64,000 bases of DNA from Lophium mytilinum. Taxonomy: Eukaryota > Ascomycota > Dothideomycetes > Mytilinidiales > Mytilinidiaceae. Shown piece by piece: positions 22,745-35,495 of this stretch. A model generated the notes under the pieces. That model was not told where the DNA came from, did no database searches, and worked only from the letters and a program-made list of their open reading frames with translations. The number at the start of each line of letters is the position of its first letter. The stretch's first letter is position 1. The stretch covers positions 1,798,001 to 1,862,000 of the forward strand of contig MU004183.1 in assembly GCA_010093605.1 (NCBI GenBank), in the 5' to 3' direction. A program made the position numbers and the translations under genes.

Positions 22745-23692
22745 ATGGACACCACCCTCACTCCAACCGACCTCTTCTCCCCCTCTAAAGCCCGCCAACA
22801 GCGCGCCCAAGCCCGCGACTGGTCCCACATCGACAGCTGGCTCGCGTCCAAATACGCGGGCCGCAGCGTCCCCACCTTCGAGCGCAATGACGAGACTTTA
22901 AAAGCCCTACGCGCCCTCGCCTTAGCTAACGAGCGCGCCGATGAGGAGCAGCGGCTGTTGGAGAGAGCAGAGCGGGAAGCATTGGCGGAGCTGGAGTCTG
23001 TAAGTAACGCGTCTCAACTCAATTGATCTACACCACACCAAAACTAATCCATAACCCAGGCCACAGAACATCCCACCTCCACCCCCCTCCTCTCCGCCCT
23101 CCTCACCCACCTCCCCCCAACCGGCACCACCTCCCTCACCGCCCTCGCCACCACCTCAATCACCCTAAACACCCCCTCCACCGCCCCCGAAACCCTCGCC
23201 CACGCCCTCATCACCCACACAACCACATCCCACTCCCTCACCACCACCCTCCTCCACCTTCGCACCCTCCACACAACTCTCTCCACCCAGCTTTCCCAGC
23301 TCCGCAGCGAGCTGCAGACGCTGCGCGATGCCGAGTATAAGCCCCCGGCCGCCCTCCCCCGCCAAACCGCCGACCGCACGCGCGTGACGAAGCTGCTGCG
23401 CGCGAAGCAGCGCGAGAGCGAGACGCAGCTCGCCTCGCTCTCGCGGACGGTGCCGAAGAGCGGGGAGACGGACGTTGGATCCGCGGCGGGGTTGGCAGTC
23501 TTAGAAGAGCGGGAGCGGGGGCTTTTGGAGCTGTGGGAGCGGGTGGCGGAGCTGGAAGCGCAGGTGCAAGGGTTCAAGGGCTTGCCCATGGAGAAAGAAG
23601 GGGCGCGGCGGGAGGTGAGGAGGGTGGAGGGGGAGTTGGAGGCGTTGAAGCGGCGACGGGATGGGATGTTTGAGGGGCTGGTGGGGATTTAG
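22745..23692 (+). CDS. HAUS augmin-like complex subunit 1 homologue, coiled coil, 295 aa, 2 exons
   Basis: HAUS1 is a coiled-coil subunit of augmin, which recruits gamma-tubulin to spindle microtubules for branching nucleation. Exons are 22745-22999 and 23060-23692; phases close to 296 codons. The N-terminal block WSHIDSWLASKY...SVPTFERNDETLKALRAL aligns in spacing with the HAUS1 pattern (Trp-Leu, then Pro-x-Phe/Tyr-Glu-x-Asn, then a Leu-rich helix and an NERADEEQ segment). The middle is threonine-rich (about residues 86-155). Two heptad-rich helices follow, LSQLRSELQTLRDAE and ELWERVAELEAQVQGF. The end, RREVRRVEGELEALKRR, resembles the HAUS1 C-terminal helix. Length is close to human HAUS1 (278). 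The call rests on pattern, not on a search; another coiled-coil protein is possible. Confidence 0.65.
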
Positions 23693-24207
23693 GTGCAGTT
23701 TAGGGGATTTTCCTGAATGGATTCCTGAATGGATTATGGTTGAACGGCAGGGCTGGAGGGAGCCCTCGTTTTTGCTATAGGCTCGGTGTACACCCTTGAG
23801 TTAATTGTGATAGTCATAGCGGCAGTGGGGCTTGCGACTAGAGATATGCGGTACGAGGGAATAACTTTTGCATATCGAGAAAGGTATCATAAGGTAACTA
23901 CCGAACATCTCGGCTTCCTACGCGTGAAGAAAGCCAACACATGTCACGGAGAGCTTTGGGCTAGCACCGTACGACTGAAGCAAGTGTAAAGGAGATGAGG
24001 CCGGATTGGGCAATCAAAGGCAATCTTTCCACCCCTCGCAGCGCTAAAACGAATGCAGCAAAGAAAGGAGAAACACAAATAGGAAAAAGAGACACCTGGG
24101 TATATATCCTCAAGCCCTTTCTTCACGCAAATGTACTAACGACAGTGTGAAGAAATGAATAAGAGACAAAGACCAAGTAGCAAGTTACAAGCACACAGCC
24201 TAAAGAA
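23693..24207. other. convergent 3' intergenic, no gene seen
   Basis: This lies between the HAUS1 stop and the SLM1 stop. An 11-bp direct repeat (TGAATGGATTA/TGAATGGATTC type) sits at 23714-23737. Nothing else is supported. Confidence 0.4.
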
Positions 24208-27039
24208 TCAGGAAGCAACCCTGGGACCCTTCGGGTACTCGCCAGGCACATGCAAATCCGAAACGCTGATGTCGGTATTGTTCCTCAAGATGCCGGGAAA
24301 GGGCCCTCCAGATGCGCCTGTTGTCTTACTGGTATTAGCTGAGACAGCTGTTGGAGCTGCCTCAGCCCCGCCTAAAAAAGGCGCCTCTGCGGTCGGAGTG
24401 GAAATTGAGGTTGGGACCGTGGACATGGTGCTTGTGAGACTGACTGGCTCGCTGGAGGCTGACATGAGAGGTGGTGCATGGGACGGGTAGGCCGATACCT
24501 CCGCGAGCGTTGCTTGTATATGGGAAACTGGTGCAGTCTCCTCGGCTACCGGAGCCACCGCTGGCTCTTGTTCGTTCTGGCCATTTTGCTGGTGGTGCCG
24601 GTACGCCTCTGCGCCGAGAGCTCCTGCGGCGACTCCTCCAGCTGCAGGGCCCATCCAGTCGCCATAATTGCTCTCGTGCCGTTGCACAGCAGGCTGGCTT
24701 TGGGGAATAGAAGTTTGTTGTTGTTGGGGGTAAGGTTGTGGTTGGGGATAAGATTGTGGCGGTTGGGGCTGATAGGCATTCGGGGCAGGGTTCGAAGAAG
24801 TTGGGCATGGTGCTTGGGAATATGAATCGGGTTGTTGATAGGTGTTTAATCCTCCAGCTACAGGATTGCCGTACTGATCTTCATACGGAGCGTATGCACC
24901 ATGTTGCTGAGGATTCTGTTGAGACTGGCTAAGGTCGTTGGAGATCGGGGCTTCTCTGCTTTCTGGATAAGACGCTTGCAAGCCTCCGGCCGCGGTCGTT
25001 AGGTCATGATCGATGTCCGAGCTACCACTAGAAGGCGAAAGTGGTGCTTGTAAGTGACGGTTCACCTGGATATCGCTTGGGAATCGCCCACCTGGAGATG
25101 GTCGTTGCTGGAGCTCATTCGTCGCGGTCTCGTTCATCACCGACTGGTTTGCTGAATACGGGACCTCGTCTGCCTCGTCCTCATCTAATCCTCCATCGCT
25201 GCTAACGGATCGATGGCTTCCTTGGCTAACGCTTCGGGCATGTCGTCGAACGAACGCGTTTCTCTCCTCGCCAGTCTTCTCGGTCAGGGTCTTGATGTCT
25301 TCGTACCAGGCCATCATAGTGTCGTATGACTCAGCCCTGAATACCCAAGAGTGACCTCGATGCATTGACCCAGTTTGACGGCCTTTTAGAACGAACTTGT
25401 GGGAGGAACCGCCAGGCTGCGAGTGCGAACCGAGTTTTTGATCTGGAAGGTAAAGTGACATAACAGGAGGTTGAGTGTAGATACGGTCCGCAGACTTGAA
25501 CTCGTGTAGATGTGTAGGAGACAAAACATACCTATCTGAGTTAGCGAGATGGTTGTGACATGGAAAGGTAATACGTACCATCCAGGGGTGTAGCTCTTCA
25601 AATACTTGCTCTTGCGCTCAAGCATACCCGCCCTTACCTCTGTCGTCGCAGGATGGTTCTTGCCAGGATACTGGATATCCTCGAGCCGACGTAGTGGGAT
25701 TCGAGGATTGACAAAGTGCGGATCATTCTCGACATAATGGTTCCATTCGAAGTCTTTTGGCATTGCAATCGGGCCATTCCGTAGCTTGTCAACAGCTGCA
25801 TACTCTTCGTCGGCATCCCGCTTTAGAATGGCAGCTAAAGCATTGTATGACTTCTGGATTTCTCCAACAACGATGGATTCTAACTCTCTTCCTGAATTTT
25901 CGAGGTTTAGGTATGCCTAGCAAGATTAGCAGGGGTTTTAACGCCATACATCATCTACACTCACACGATGCAAGTAGTTCTCTTCGTCAATTTGCCTCTC
26001 GATCTGACGATCAACGCCCAGACGTACGACGTAGGGATCGCCTTTCCCAGCAACAGCTGATGGATCAGAATCAATCAGATTGAGAGACTCTTCAAGGCTT
26101 GCAACAGCTTTGCGCGTGCTCTCCTTCTCCTTCTCGACGGAGTTCTTGAAGTCGCCGGAAAGAGACTTGATCTCCTTGATCTTTTGCGCCAGGTCCTGCC
26201 TCAGGCCATTCAGTTGCCCAATAACATCGACTTCAATGTCCCGTGCTTTGTTCGCCTCCACTACGGTCTGCTTATGAAAGTCCCGAAGAATGCGATTAGC
26301 TTCGTTCAACCCTCCCTCTGTCAGGAAGGCTGAGGGCGCATTTGTGTTGTTGATGACATTGGAGACTTTGAGTAATGTTTTGGAGCGGTGTTCGTAAGAG
26401 GTCTGAACTTCGCGGAAATAGGCTATAATGTCTTTGAGCAGCTTTCTCCAAGCTACAGGTTGTCTTCATTAGCTTCTCATGTGATTATTTGGCATGAGCG
26501 ATGTACTGACCTTGAAAGCGGTTCGCAAGGACCTCAGTCGGGTTTCCTGTGGTAGGAACAGGAGTGTAAAAGACGCTATTGTGTTTGCTAGAGACAGGGC
26601 CCTCGTCTTCGATGTTGACACCGCGTATGCTGCCAGCATGCAAGCTGCGCTTGCTGCCACTCCGCTTCAGGCTCCCAGTTCTTCGGACAGACCCTTTCTT
26701 CTTCAGCGTCCCACTGCGCGCCGGTGCAGCTCCCTGGTTGAGGGTAGATGCATTAGACGCAGTGCGCTGGGGCAAATCGCCATCTAGCAGAACGGACGTG
26801 CCGCGCTGGGTGGCATCGAAGTCCTCCTCGAACTTGCTGCGCTGCGGTGCCAGGGACTGCGACAGCGGAGACGCAACGCCCGGGTTGCCGGGAGTAGTTC
26901 CGAAGTCATTCTGATCGATGTTGAGGTGCGAAGCGTTGGTGGATGCCGTGCCGTAACCTCTGTGAAGATGCGCTGGGTCGTTAGGCGAAGGAACGGAGTC
27001 GTACAAGCCCTGCGAAGGGGTGACAGGTCTTTGAGCCAT
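24208..27039 (-). CDS. SLM1: SLM1/SLM2-type PH-domain protein (TORC2 effector), 892 aa, 4 exons
   Basis: Slm proteins bind PI(4,5)P2 at plasma-membrane eisosomes, activate TORC2 signalling under stress and in yeast are calcineurin targets. Exons (minus): 26511-27039, 25965-26452, 25579-25916, 24208-25531; phases close to 893 codons. The N-terminal 176 residues are disordered with a basic cluster (LKKKGSVRRTGSLKRSGSKR). Residues about 177-420 form the helical F-BAR-like region (WRKLLKDIIAYFREVQTSYE, DIEVDVIGQLNGLRQDL). A conserved linker, HFVNPRIPLRRLEDIQYPG, leads into the PH domain (about 465-575: GMLERKSKYLKSYTPGWYVL, SHKFVLKGRQTG, HSWVFRAESYDTMMAWYEDI). The tail is rich in Gln, Pro and Tyr (PQPQPYPQQQQTS). 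Yeast Slm1 is 686 aa; the excess is in the disordered ends. No obvious PxIxIT calcineurin site was found. Confidence 0.88.
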
Positions 27040-30000
27040 GTCGTGTCGGGCGCTATGCAGCTACCAGGGCTGTCTACGAGACTGAGACAGAGGGAGTGAG
27101 AGGCAGAGCAAGACAGCAGGGTGCGGTGGAGATGCTGCGAGCAGCAGTGTGGAGGTTTGGTGTTGTGTTGCGGGGAGGGCCGGGTCCAGAAGGTGATTCG
27201 ATGACGTTTGTGCGGTGAGGCTGGTGGCTTGGTTGTGCGCAATGAATCGAGGCTGAGCAGGGCACAACGTTATTCAACGAGGCACGGGATGCGGCGCGGA
27301 TCGCAATATTCGGCTTCCAGAAAGGAGGGAATCAATAACTTGAGAGAGCGTGGGATGGGGCTGCGAACCGTGGTGCGAGGGGAGATTTGGAGTCTTGAGC
27401 TCTGTGAGCTCTGCCCGCCAGCGCTGGACTTTTGGGCACGACGTCATTTCGCAAACACGCCACATGAATTTATTCGTCGCCAGTGTGCCATTCGCGTCTC
27501 TCCACACTCCAGTCTGCGATCTACACCGTCATCATGCAGCCCATACCCGCCTGACTCCGCCCAAGGCAGTGGTTGTGCCACCCGAAACGGCCGCCAATAC
27601 TACACCCGCGCAGTTTGCCGCTTACTTCCTTCGTCCAGTCGGGATACTCGGCACGCTCTTGGGATGTATGCCGAACCATGGAAACGAGTTGTCCCGGCCG
27701 TTATCGATCAGTCGCATTCGTGGAGCGGGTGGTACGCGCGGCAAAGGAATGATGAAAGCTCTGGATGGCAGAGCAAGGGCCAAAGAAGAGTCTTCACAGC
27801 GTAGACCATGGCACCCTGCAGCCAATCGCTATCATATTTAGTCGGTACATCTTCCTGAAGCTACCTAACATAGGACCCCGTGGGGATGCTCGGCAGGGTC
27901 CTCCCGTGACCCTGTTCCTTGCAGATACCCGAGGTGATGCGTTGCCATATTCAATTGCAAAACCTTTCGAGCCGGAGTCTGTTATTCTGCACGCACGATT
28001 GCAAGCGACTACTTTTAATTAGAATACTTATAGACTGAGTTAGCGACTTCACTCCACTAGAAAATCTACATTGCTCCTCTCACAAGCTATTCGAGTGCCC
28101 AAGATGATAGCTTGCTGGTTTGATCTAACCCGTTTAACTGTCTGCCTTTGCTCTCCTCTAATTGAAACATGTATCAACACTTTGATGTAGTAGATTTCGC
28201 TCTCCGTTATCTCTTCATTAATTATGCCATGATTTGAACCTCAGCGAAACAGGAAGATGTAATATCACACCTCACTTTATTCTTCTTCGTTATACAGCCT
28301 AAATCCAAGCAACCCCACGATAGTATTCGCGGTTTAACCATTGCTGCCTTTGATGGCAACGCTACTGGAGAGGTGCAGTATACATCTTTGCTGTCCGCAG
28401 ATATACTAAGGATGAGGTCGGCGAATGCCTGGTCGCGGGCGAGCTCTCCACCACGGCGAGCTCGTTGCTGCCATCGACTGTGCTGAAGCACCACAGCCGA
28501 GGAGGGTCCGTGGTGTTCGCGATCATGACTACCCGTACTACGGGAATTTTGTTGTCTACATCGTCAAGTTAGGGCAGCGTTGCTGACACTCCAGCACGAT
28601 GATAATGTCTTGCCAAGTCGATTGAATGGACTAGCGTTGCTGAGTCAGCTAGGGCAGCGAGCAGGCAATGTATTAAAGGTTCCATAGAATAACGTTGTTA
28701 TAGCACAAGATGAATCCATGTTTCGATCTAGTTAGCGATTAAAAAAGGTGCACAAAGAAAAGATTCGCAGCGGGATTCGAACCCAAAAACAAAAACTTCG
28801 AAGAAGGGAAGCCACTCGCAAGCTTACTATTCAATAACGGCCACCGATAGTGGTAAGATGACTTTCGTCTAGTTACCACACGACCATTAGAGCTTTTCAG
28901 AGATTGAGTGTTTGGTGCGAGCCTCGCTTGGAAGATGGAATACTGCCAGAATATTCTAGTATATAAGCCCCTAAAATTGGTTTACTCACATTTCAAGTTA
29001 TCAGAGGTTATGCCGAGATCTTGGCTCACTGCATAACTCATAAGTTTCCTATCACACTCCCTTCCTCACCCCCATCCGCCAGTTACAAAAACCGTGTCAC
29101 GTGACGTCGATCTTAACCTCGAGCCGCTCCCGAGCCAGCTCTAACTAGGTCTCGAGGTCGGTCGACCAGCTCGAGCGAACGGTACTGACAAGGGAAAAAT
29201 CTTCTTAGTATAGGATCAACTCAGAACCTATGTTTCTGTTGAAAGACGATCCGAAAGGTGTGAGGAACCGTAATGTAAAGGCAAATTGAAGCCAAGATAG
29301 GCTTCACTTGGCCCTGCAAAGAAAGTGGATACGAGTATCTTCAGCATGGAAACATCGTAAATTTCGTACGCGAAATGCGGAGGAGTCTTATAATAGCTCT
29401 ACACTGCAGAGTTGAAGACGTGAATGCTACTGCGACACTACGCCGTTTTTGTCTGTGTAGGCACGCGGACATCTCTTTTAAGAGCGCGCCCCAGCTCACA
29501 TCCTCAGATCTCGAGGGCCACGGAACTCTCAAATGCAACCAGCCCTTTAGACGTCGCGTTCTTTCGCGAAGTACATACATTCTCAGATGAAAGAGGTGGC
29601 AAGAACCAAAAGAAAACCTGGCGTTTGTAACCTGCTCTAATATGCGTACGAGGGAATCTGAAATAAGTCACGGTTGGAGAGGATCGGATCTCAGGGTTCG
29701 GATCTCGGGGTTCGTATGTCAGCGAGGCTGTGGCTGACGGGAATTGAGTTTTATCAAGCAGGGCTAGAACGTTGAAATTCATGGAATGCCACGACAATTT
29801 TCCGTCCGACGAATTTCAAGTTTTTCGCTCTTGTAGATTGCATCAAGTCGTGTACACTAGTCTACCCATCTCAACGTCTTTCCCTGAATTGTATGTGTTT
29901 GCGAAAGAGGTGGGTCTCGTAAGTTGACTTTCAGATGAAGAAACTGAAAATTGACGACAGGTCTCAGATGGTCCAAGATGCGGGTCCAATCGGGTTCGCG

Positions 30001-32584
30001 TCGCTACCGTTTGATATGAATCGCGGACAAACGACGCGAGAGAGTGAGGTTGAAATAAGACTTTTGTGTGTCTCGCGAGTTTGACGCCTGCTGGTTGCCT
30101 GACAGATCGTATTTTTAGGCGTGACATACCAGGCCCACCTCACCCGTATGCTGTGAAGCTTAATCCCATTACAACACGAAACCTTTAAGACTCGAACAAA
30201 ACATTTCAATATCAATGTTCGAGGGCGAGCAGACGCAAGGGTTCGGGAAAGTTTGGTTGAGTACCTAGACTTGAGCAACTCGAGTTTTGCTTACGCTGCC
30301 GTGATAGGGCTTACCGTCTTAACCTAACCTTTATTATGCATGCAAAAAGCCAGTGCCATTTCTCAGTGATTGCACGGAATATGCTAGTTCGTACTTGAAT
30401 GCAGATGGCATCTTGCACCACAGGACGACAACAGCGAATTACTGATGGGGGCTGGCAATTCTGGAAGCATTGAGTGACGCATCATTCTTGTAAGGTTGGA
30501 GAGCTAACGCCCCTAAAAGGTCCGGTTCATCTAGGGAGAAAGCAGGAAGAAGCCCGTTTGCAAATGGGTGTCGAATGGTGTGGTGAAGCTGCAGGTGCGC
30601 CGGTGGTATGGGGTGTCGAAACGCGTGGCATGGCGGTGGTTTGTGAGGGGTGCTCCCGTTAATGCGGAGGCGCTCCCGCGACGGTCTTGTCGAAGTGGTA
30701 GGCGACGATGAATGATAAAGGCTGAATTCCAAGAGTGACGAGGAGACTTCCGCGGCTGCATGAAGACGATCACATGATCTCCATGTTCTTATCGGCTCGA
30801 CCTCCGTCGATCGTCTGTGGCCCGTTCCCAACACCAATGTTTCCACTATCAAAAGGGGCCGACGCGTCGACCAATCCTTCGGCCTCCAGACGACGGGGTT
30901 TCCTAGAGCAGCAAACCGCGCGTAAGTCGAAATCTACACACCAGCCTAGCGTCCTCAGCCACCAGCGCTGGATATCACCGAAAATGCAGCCTTTCGTCAC
31001 CTGTTTGGTACACAAAGAGCCGACCGAAGAGTACTCCTCACTGTGGCCGCGAAACCGTTTGAACGCGAGTGCTAGGTGGAGACCCAACAGGCGGTTTTCC
31101 GATGACGACCGAGGTTCACCAACTGACGAGCAGCTCTGACAGATCAAGGGCGACGAACAACTGCGGTGAGATCAAAGGTGAGACCAGCACAGCGCCTCAC
31201 CTCAGGGTTTCTTGCTCCACCCATATTCCTTCGCACTCCTCCTATACCCCTGGGGTATGTATACGGTAAGTGATGACTTATCACGGCACGGCTTCGCTGT
31301 GGGGCACAGCTGTCGTATGCAGGCGCCAGGAGGCATACTACATATTCATTGGGTAAATGTTCGCAATTCACGCCCCCATATTACGACCGACCAATTCCCT
31401 GCCCGTAAGCACTATTTCCAACGGGAATCCACGAGGTTGACTTGAACACAACTCCGGTATCATGAGTAGGAAGAGGACGGCAGTGCATCACGCCACTACC
31501 CAGTCGTGCCCTGTGTCAGCATCGTGGGAGGTCAACTAAGCCTTGCGACCGCGACATACAACCCAGTAAAGACTTAAGCTGTTGCATTTGATACGTATAT
31601 CTGCCGATATAGTATATTTGGTAAGGGTTGTCGGGCTCACTAGGAGCTCGTCATGTTGATCCTCACTGTTAGCTCGCCCAAAACGCCAGCATCTGCGAGA
31701 CCTAGCCCTAGCTCGGTACTTACCGGTCACTGCTCAATGCCGCCCTCGGTATCGGTTGTCTATCCCAAAAGAAAAAAGCCTGGGTTTCATTTGCTATTCT
31801 TGGTGATCATCGCAACGATCCGACCACTCGGACTGATTAATCTCGTTTCCGCAGAGAAACTCATACACGTCTCCCAAAGAGTCAAGCACGTCGTGTATCT
31901 CATCTTGCCACGGAAACTCCATCTCGGTTTTCTCAGAAGGTGATGAGCTCAGTAGGTGGTATGCTACGATAAGCTTCTGGGCCTGATTTGCTACACAGTT
32001 TAAACTGCAGCCCTAGGGCTTTTCTAAGCTCCTGTTAGGCTAGAGGCAGCGCCACTAGGGCGCCTCTGACAGCCCGTTCGACAGTCCAGGGGTGCGGACA
32101 CATGCAGAAAAGCCCCTCCAGAAACGGCTGGGTTTGCTCCACTAATTGACAGCGCCGCACCTCCTCCACCTTCGTAAACGATGATCACACCAGCTAAGGG
32201 ATAGCCCAGGGTCACAGCCTTCCGGTTCCCCAAGCATTCCGATGTGCTATCGTGGTAGTTTGTGCCGCTGGCGCGACGGGTCATCGTGCAGAGGCGGCAT
32301 CTTTCAGCCTTGAGTAGATTGGTAACGCGGAAAGGAAGTTTGCTCGATGATCCGTTGACTAGGTATAATCACCCCATGCCTCGCTTTTCGAAGGATCCTT
32401 TTCCCTTGCGTCTCGCAGCCTGCGATGGCTGAGTTGTTCAATAATTCCTCAAGCAGCATCTTATACACTCCTTTCCCTTTCTTTTCTAGATGCTTCAAGG
32501 CAACATAATTCATTAATATCTAAATCGCCCCTCGATATCTTGTTAGGGGTTTCGGTGCCTATCACCTAAAAGAGCTACTTCAAG
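27040..32584. other. gene-poor interval of 5.5 kb
   Basis: The first few hundred bases are the SLM1 promoter and leader. Open frames at 27208-27804, 27350-27841, 30439-30852 and 32024-32284 overlap others on the opposite strand and show no motif. The one starting MNLFVASVPF at about 27464 is the most protein-like and could be a short gene. A pol III-like element lies at 28741-28895 and is listed separately. No transposon protein or terminal repeat was recognised. Confidence 0.45.
28735..28895 (-). ncRNA. tRNA-like RNA polymerase III element (possible SINE or tRNA relic)
   Basis: On the minus strand there is a good A-box-like stretch (TGGTCGTGTGGTAACTAGAC, about 28869-28888). About 100 nt further on is a perfect B box with symmetric stem, GGGTTCGAATCCC (28772-28784). 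A TTTTTT run follows about 25 nt after it (28741-28746). A D-arm of 3-4 bp (GTC/GAC) can be drawn. The acceptor stem does not pair, and the A-to-B distance is far longer than in an intronless tRNA. It is therefore more likely tRNA-derived than a working tRNA. Confidence 0.4.
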
Positions 32585-34575
32585 ATGGCAGACCTCCCAA
32601 CACCAAACATGTCCCACACATCAAAATACAAGCGGCGCAGCGTTGATGTGTTCGAAGCCCTCCATCACATCAGAGCACAAGAAGAGGCGGGAATAGGCAC
32701 CTCTGATACGCACCTTCCGTTGATAGGAAGCCATGAATGGCCTGTCAGCATTCCAGCGTCGTCTCTGGGCACCTTTCAATTACCAGGCGTTCCTGGAGAA
32801 TGGAGAGTTTCTGGCACGGTCACCCCCGGATCACACGACAGCCTACGATATGCATCCTCAATGATGTCCCTACCAGCCGCGAAATACTCCTCTCTCCCAC
32901 CAGACAGTCCCACATTTCCACCTGAAAGCATTGCGGAATCACAACCACCGCCTCCTCCGGAAACCTACAATCATGAAATCTTCTTCTCTCAGCTCCACGA
33001 ATACGCATTCATTTTCAATGTATGCCTTGCGCAGCTCTTCTCTCTCGCCTCCCTCGCAATGACCGTAGCTCCTCTACCAATAATCGCAAACTACTTCGAT
33101 AATCATGATCCTGGACAGCTAAGTTGGTTCACTGCAGCTTACAGCTTGACGGTGGGGACTTTTATTCTCCCAGCCGGTCGGCTCGGAGACATGTACGGCC
33201 ACAAACGCATCTTCATGTTCGGATGGCTGTGGTTCTCGTTTTGGTCTATCATATGTGGATTCAGCAAGAGTACTATCATGTTGAGCGCCTTTCGAGCTAT
33301 GCAAGGAATTGGTCCAGCGTTGCTAGTACCCAACGCGATGGCACTGGTAGGAAGAACGTTCCCAATGGGAATGAAGAGGAATCTCGTATTCTCTTTGTTC
33401 GGCGCATGCGGTCCGACTGGCTGGGTCACGGGAGCGTTCTTCTCGTCACTTTGTGCACAACTAGGCGGTGAGTAGGCCTTCACATGCCATCTGATATTAC
33501 CCTACCGTCAGACATTATACCGTCACCCTTCAGACTGACATCGAACATTACACCGGTTATCACTATTGGCAATGCTGACTTGCATGACGCAGGTAACAAA
33601 CTGAAACCTTCCGGCTGGGCATGGTCGTTTTGGTTTCTAGCTATGGCGACCTTTTTGGCTAGCATCCTATCGTACCTCGTAATCCCGGCTCCAATCACGC
33701 CACCACCTACCATGACACCGACCACCGATAAGAACCTCTTGCGCTTATCCCGGCCAATCCCACCGCAGTCGAGAGCTCAATTTGACTACTTAGGATGTTT
33801 CAGTGGAGTTTCTGGCCTCATTCTCATCAATTTCGCGGTCAATCAAGCGCCACTAGTAGGCTGGAAGGTTCCGTACATCTACTACCTGCTCATTCTGGGT
33901 GCTATTGTCTTCGGCGCCTTCATCTACGTGGAGCTAAAGATAGCGAGCCATCCCCTTGTGCCTCTTCGTGGTCTATCCAAAGAAGCGGGGTTTGTGCTTG
34001 GCTGCATCGCCGCTGGATGGGGAAGCCATGGTATCTGGATCTACTACTACTACCTATTTCTGGAGGACCTCCGCGGATCTACGGCGCTTTCTGCAGTTGC
34101 CCAGACGCTTCCCGTGGCAGTGACGGGCACGATGGCCGCACTCAGTACGGGGTTCCTGTTGAAGAGGTTCCAAGTGGGCTACGTGATGATGGCAGCCATG
34201 ATGTGCTTTCTTCTTGGCGCCATTCTCCTCGCTACTGCACCTGTCGACCAAAGCTACTGGACACAAACTTTCCTCTCGGTATTAGTCATGCCGGGTGGTA
34301 TGAACTTGAGCTTTCCCGCTGGAACCATCATTCTTAGTAACGCTATGCCGCGTGAGCACCAGGGCATAGCAGCAAGCTTAATCAGTACCATGGTCAACTA
34401 CTCCATCTCGACAGGATTAGGGATTGCCGGTACGATCGCGGTGAACACGAATGATCATGGGCGTGATCCACTCGGAGGATTCCGAGGAGCATGGTACTTC
34501 GGTATCGGCCTGAGCGCACTCGGTGTCTTCATAGCCGGGTGGTTCGTTTATCATTCTAGAGTGCCCAAGTTATGA
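32585..34575 (+). CDS. MFS permease, DHA2 (aminotriazole-resistance ATR1-like) family, 621 aa, 2 exons
   Basis: Proton-coupled efflux permease of the 14-span DHA2 group, plasma or vacuolar membrane. Exons are 32585-33467 and 33593-34575; phases close to 622 codons. A long cytosolic, proline-rich N-terminus (about 140 residues) precedes the first span (NVCLAQLFSLASLAMTVAPL). The classic DHA2 block follows: QLSWFTAAYSLTVGTFILPA then GRLGDMYGHKR (MFS motif A), FRAMQGIGPALLVPNAMAL and a motif-C-like GPTGWVTGAFF. The second half has further spans (WSFWFLAMATFLASILSYLV, YYYYLFLEDLRG). The C-terminus is short, YHSRVPKL. The fungal members I recall are annotated aminotriazole, boron or drug exporters; the substrate here is unknown. 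The protein-coding start is the first ATG after a CT-rich leader. Confidence 0.9.
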
Positions 34576-35299
34576 TTGACTGAGCAACGGTGCTACACAT
34601 GGGGCCATCAGAATTTTGACTCTCTTAGGATGTGCTGTTTGAAAAAGTCAGACGGGTTTCCATGCCTGATAGAGAGGGGATTGGCGTTTAATAAAGTGGT
34701 TTCAGCAAGTTCGTATCGACATGATGTCTACGGCATACAGCAATTTCCTTGTCTCTCAAAAGCGGTGCTGCTCAGCATTCGTAATTATTATTATACCCCC
34801 TATAGAATGCTATAATTGACGCATTCCTTCCACTTCCGCTCCTTGCATCGACTAATCGGTCCTTAGATGAGCCCCAAGTTGTCCACGTGATGAACACACA
34901 GTCGCTACACAATCAGTGAATGGCCAATGTCCGAGAAGTTGCGCACCAACGTTCAAAGGTCGATCTAACTTCTCGTATAGAGATGACTAGGGTCAATCAT
35001 CGTTTCGACTGAAGGTACTGTAGAGCCACGTGAGTCTCAGATCTAGCTCATTCTAGTTCCCGCTCGGCTGCATGCATGATGATGTCACTGGCTTTGGAAT
35101 GCCAAACTCTAACCACAACTCCCTCACTACTATTGTGCTTTCGCAAGCCTTCTTGCGAGATGAATAGTATTTCAATCTTACTGATCAGTAGACATGAGGA
35201 AAATGGTTTCGCTGCAGTCGTCAGGACACTCAACATTGACAGCATTAGCCACAGCGCACGCCAAGCCACTAATACACCAAGCTCACGACTCAAGCATCT

Positions 35300-35324
35300 G
35301 CCAAGTTGGAAGTTCCAACTTGGC
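35300..35324. promoter_or_regulatory. 25-bp perfect inverted repeat, 1-bp spacer
   Basis: Arm GCCAAGTTGGAA (35300-35311), one G, then its exact complement TTCCAACTTGGC (35313-35324). It lies 356 bp upstream of the PAP2 start. It could be a dimeric regulator site; no known factor matches. Confidence 0.6.
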
Positions 35325-35487
35325 ACTGTGAAAGCGTGGCACAAGCAGCATGGATCGGCCATATTTCATGACTTTGTTGTCCACGAGGAGTAAGAAGGCA
35401 CTCCAGGATTTATCAGATTGGATGCCAGCTTTCAGGCTGGGCGGGGAAATACGACATGATGTAGGACCAACACAAGGGGTGAAGGAG

Positions 35488-35495
35488 TATATAAT
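35488..35495 (+). promoter_or_regulatory. TATA-like box of PAP2 gene
   Basis: TATATAAT 185 bp before the PAP2 start codon, followed by a pyrimidine-rich leader, the usual fungal promoter layout. Confidence 0.45.

Noticed and set aside
27208-27841. two overlapping plus-strand frames of 198 and 163 codons, one containing the stretch MNLFVASVPF
   Set aside because: No domain, overlapping frames, unclear start; kept only as a remark in the gene-poor interval.
33485-33502. 18-base identity (TGCCATCTGATATTACCC) with 53188-53205
   Set aside because: One exact 18-mer shared between a permease intron and an intergenic region is borderline for chance in 64 kb; flanks do not align.
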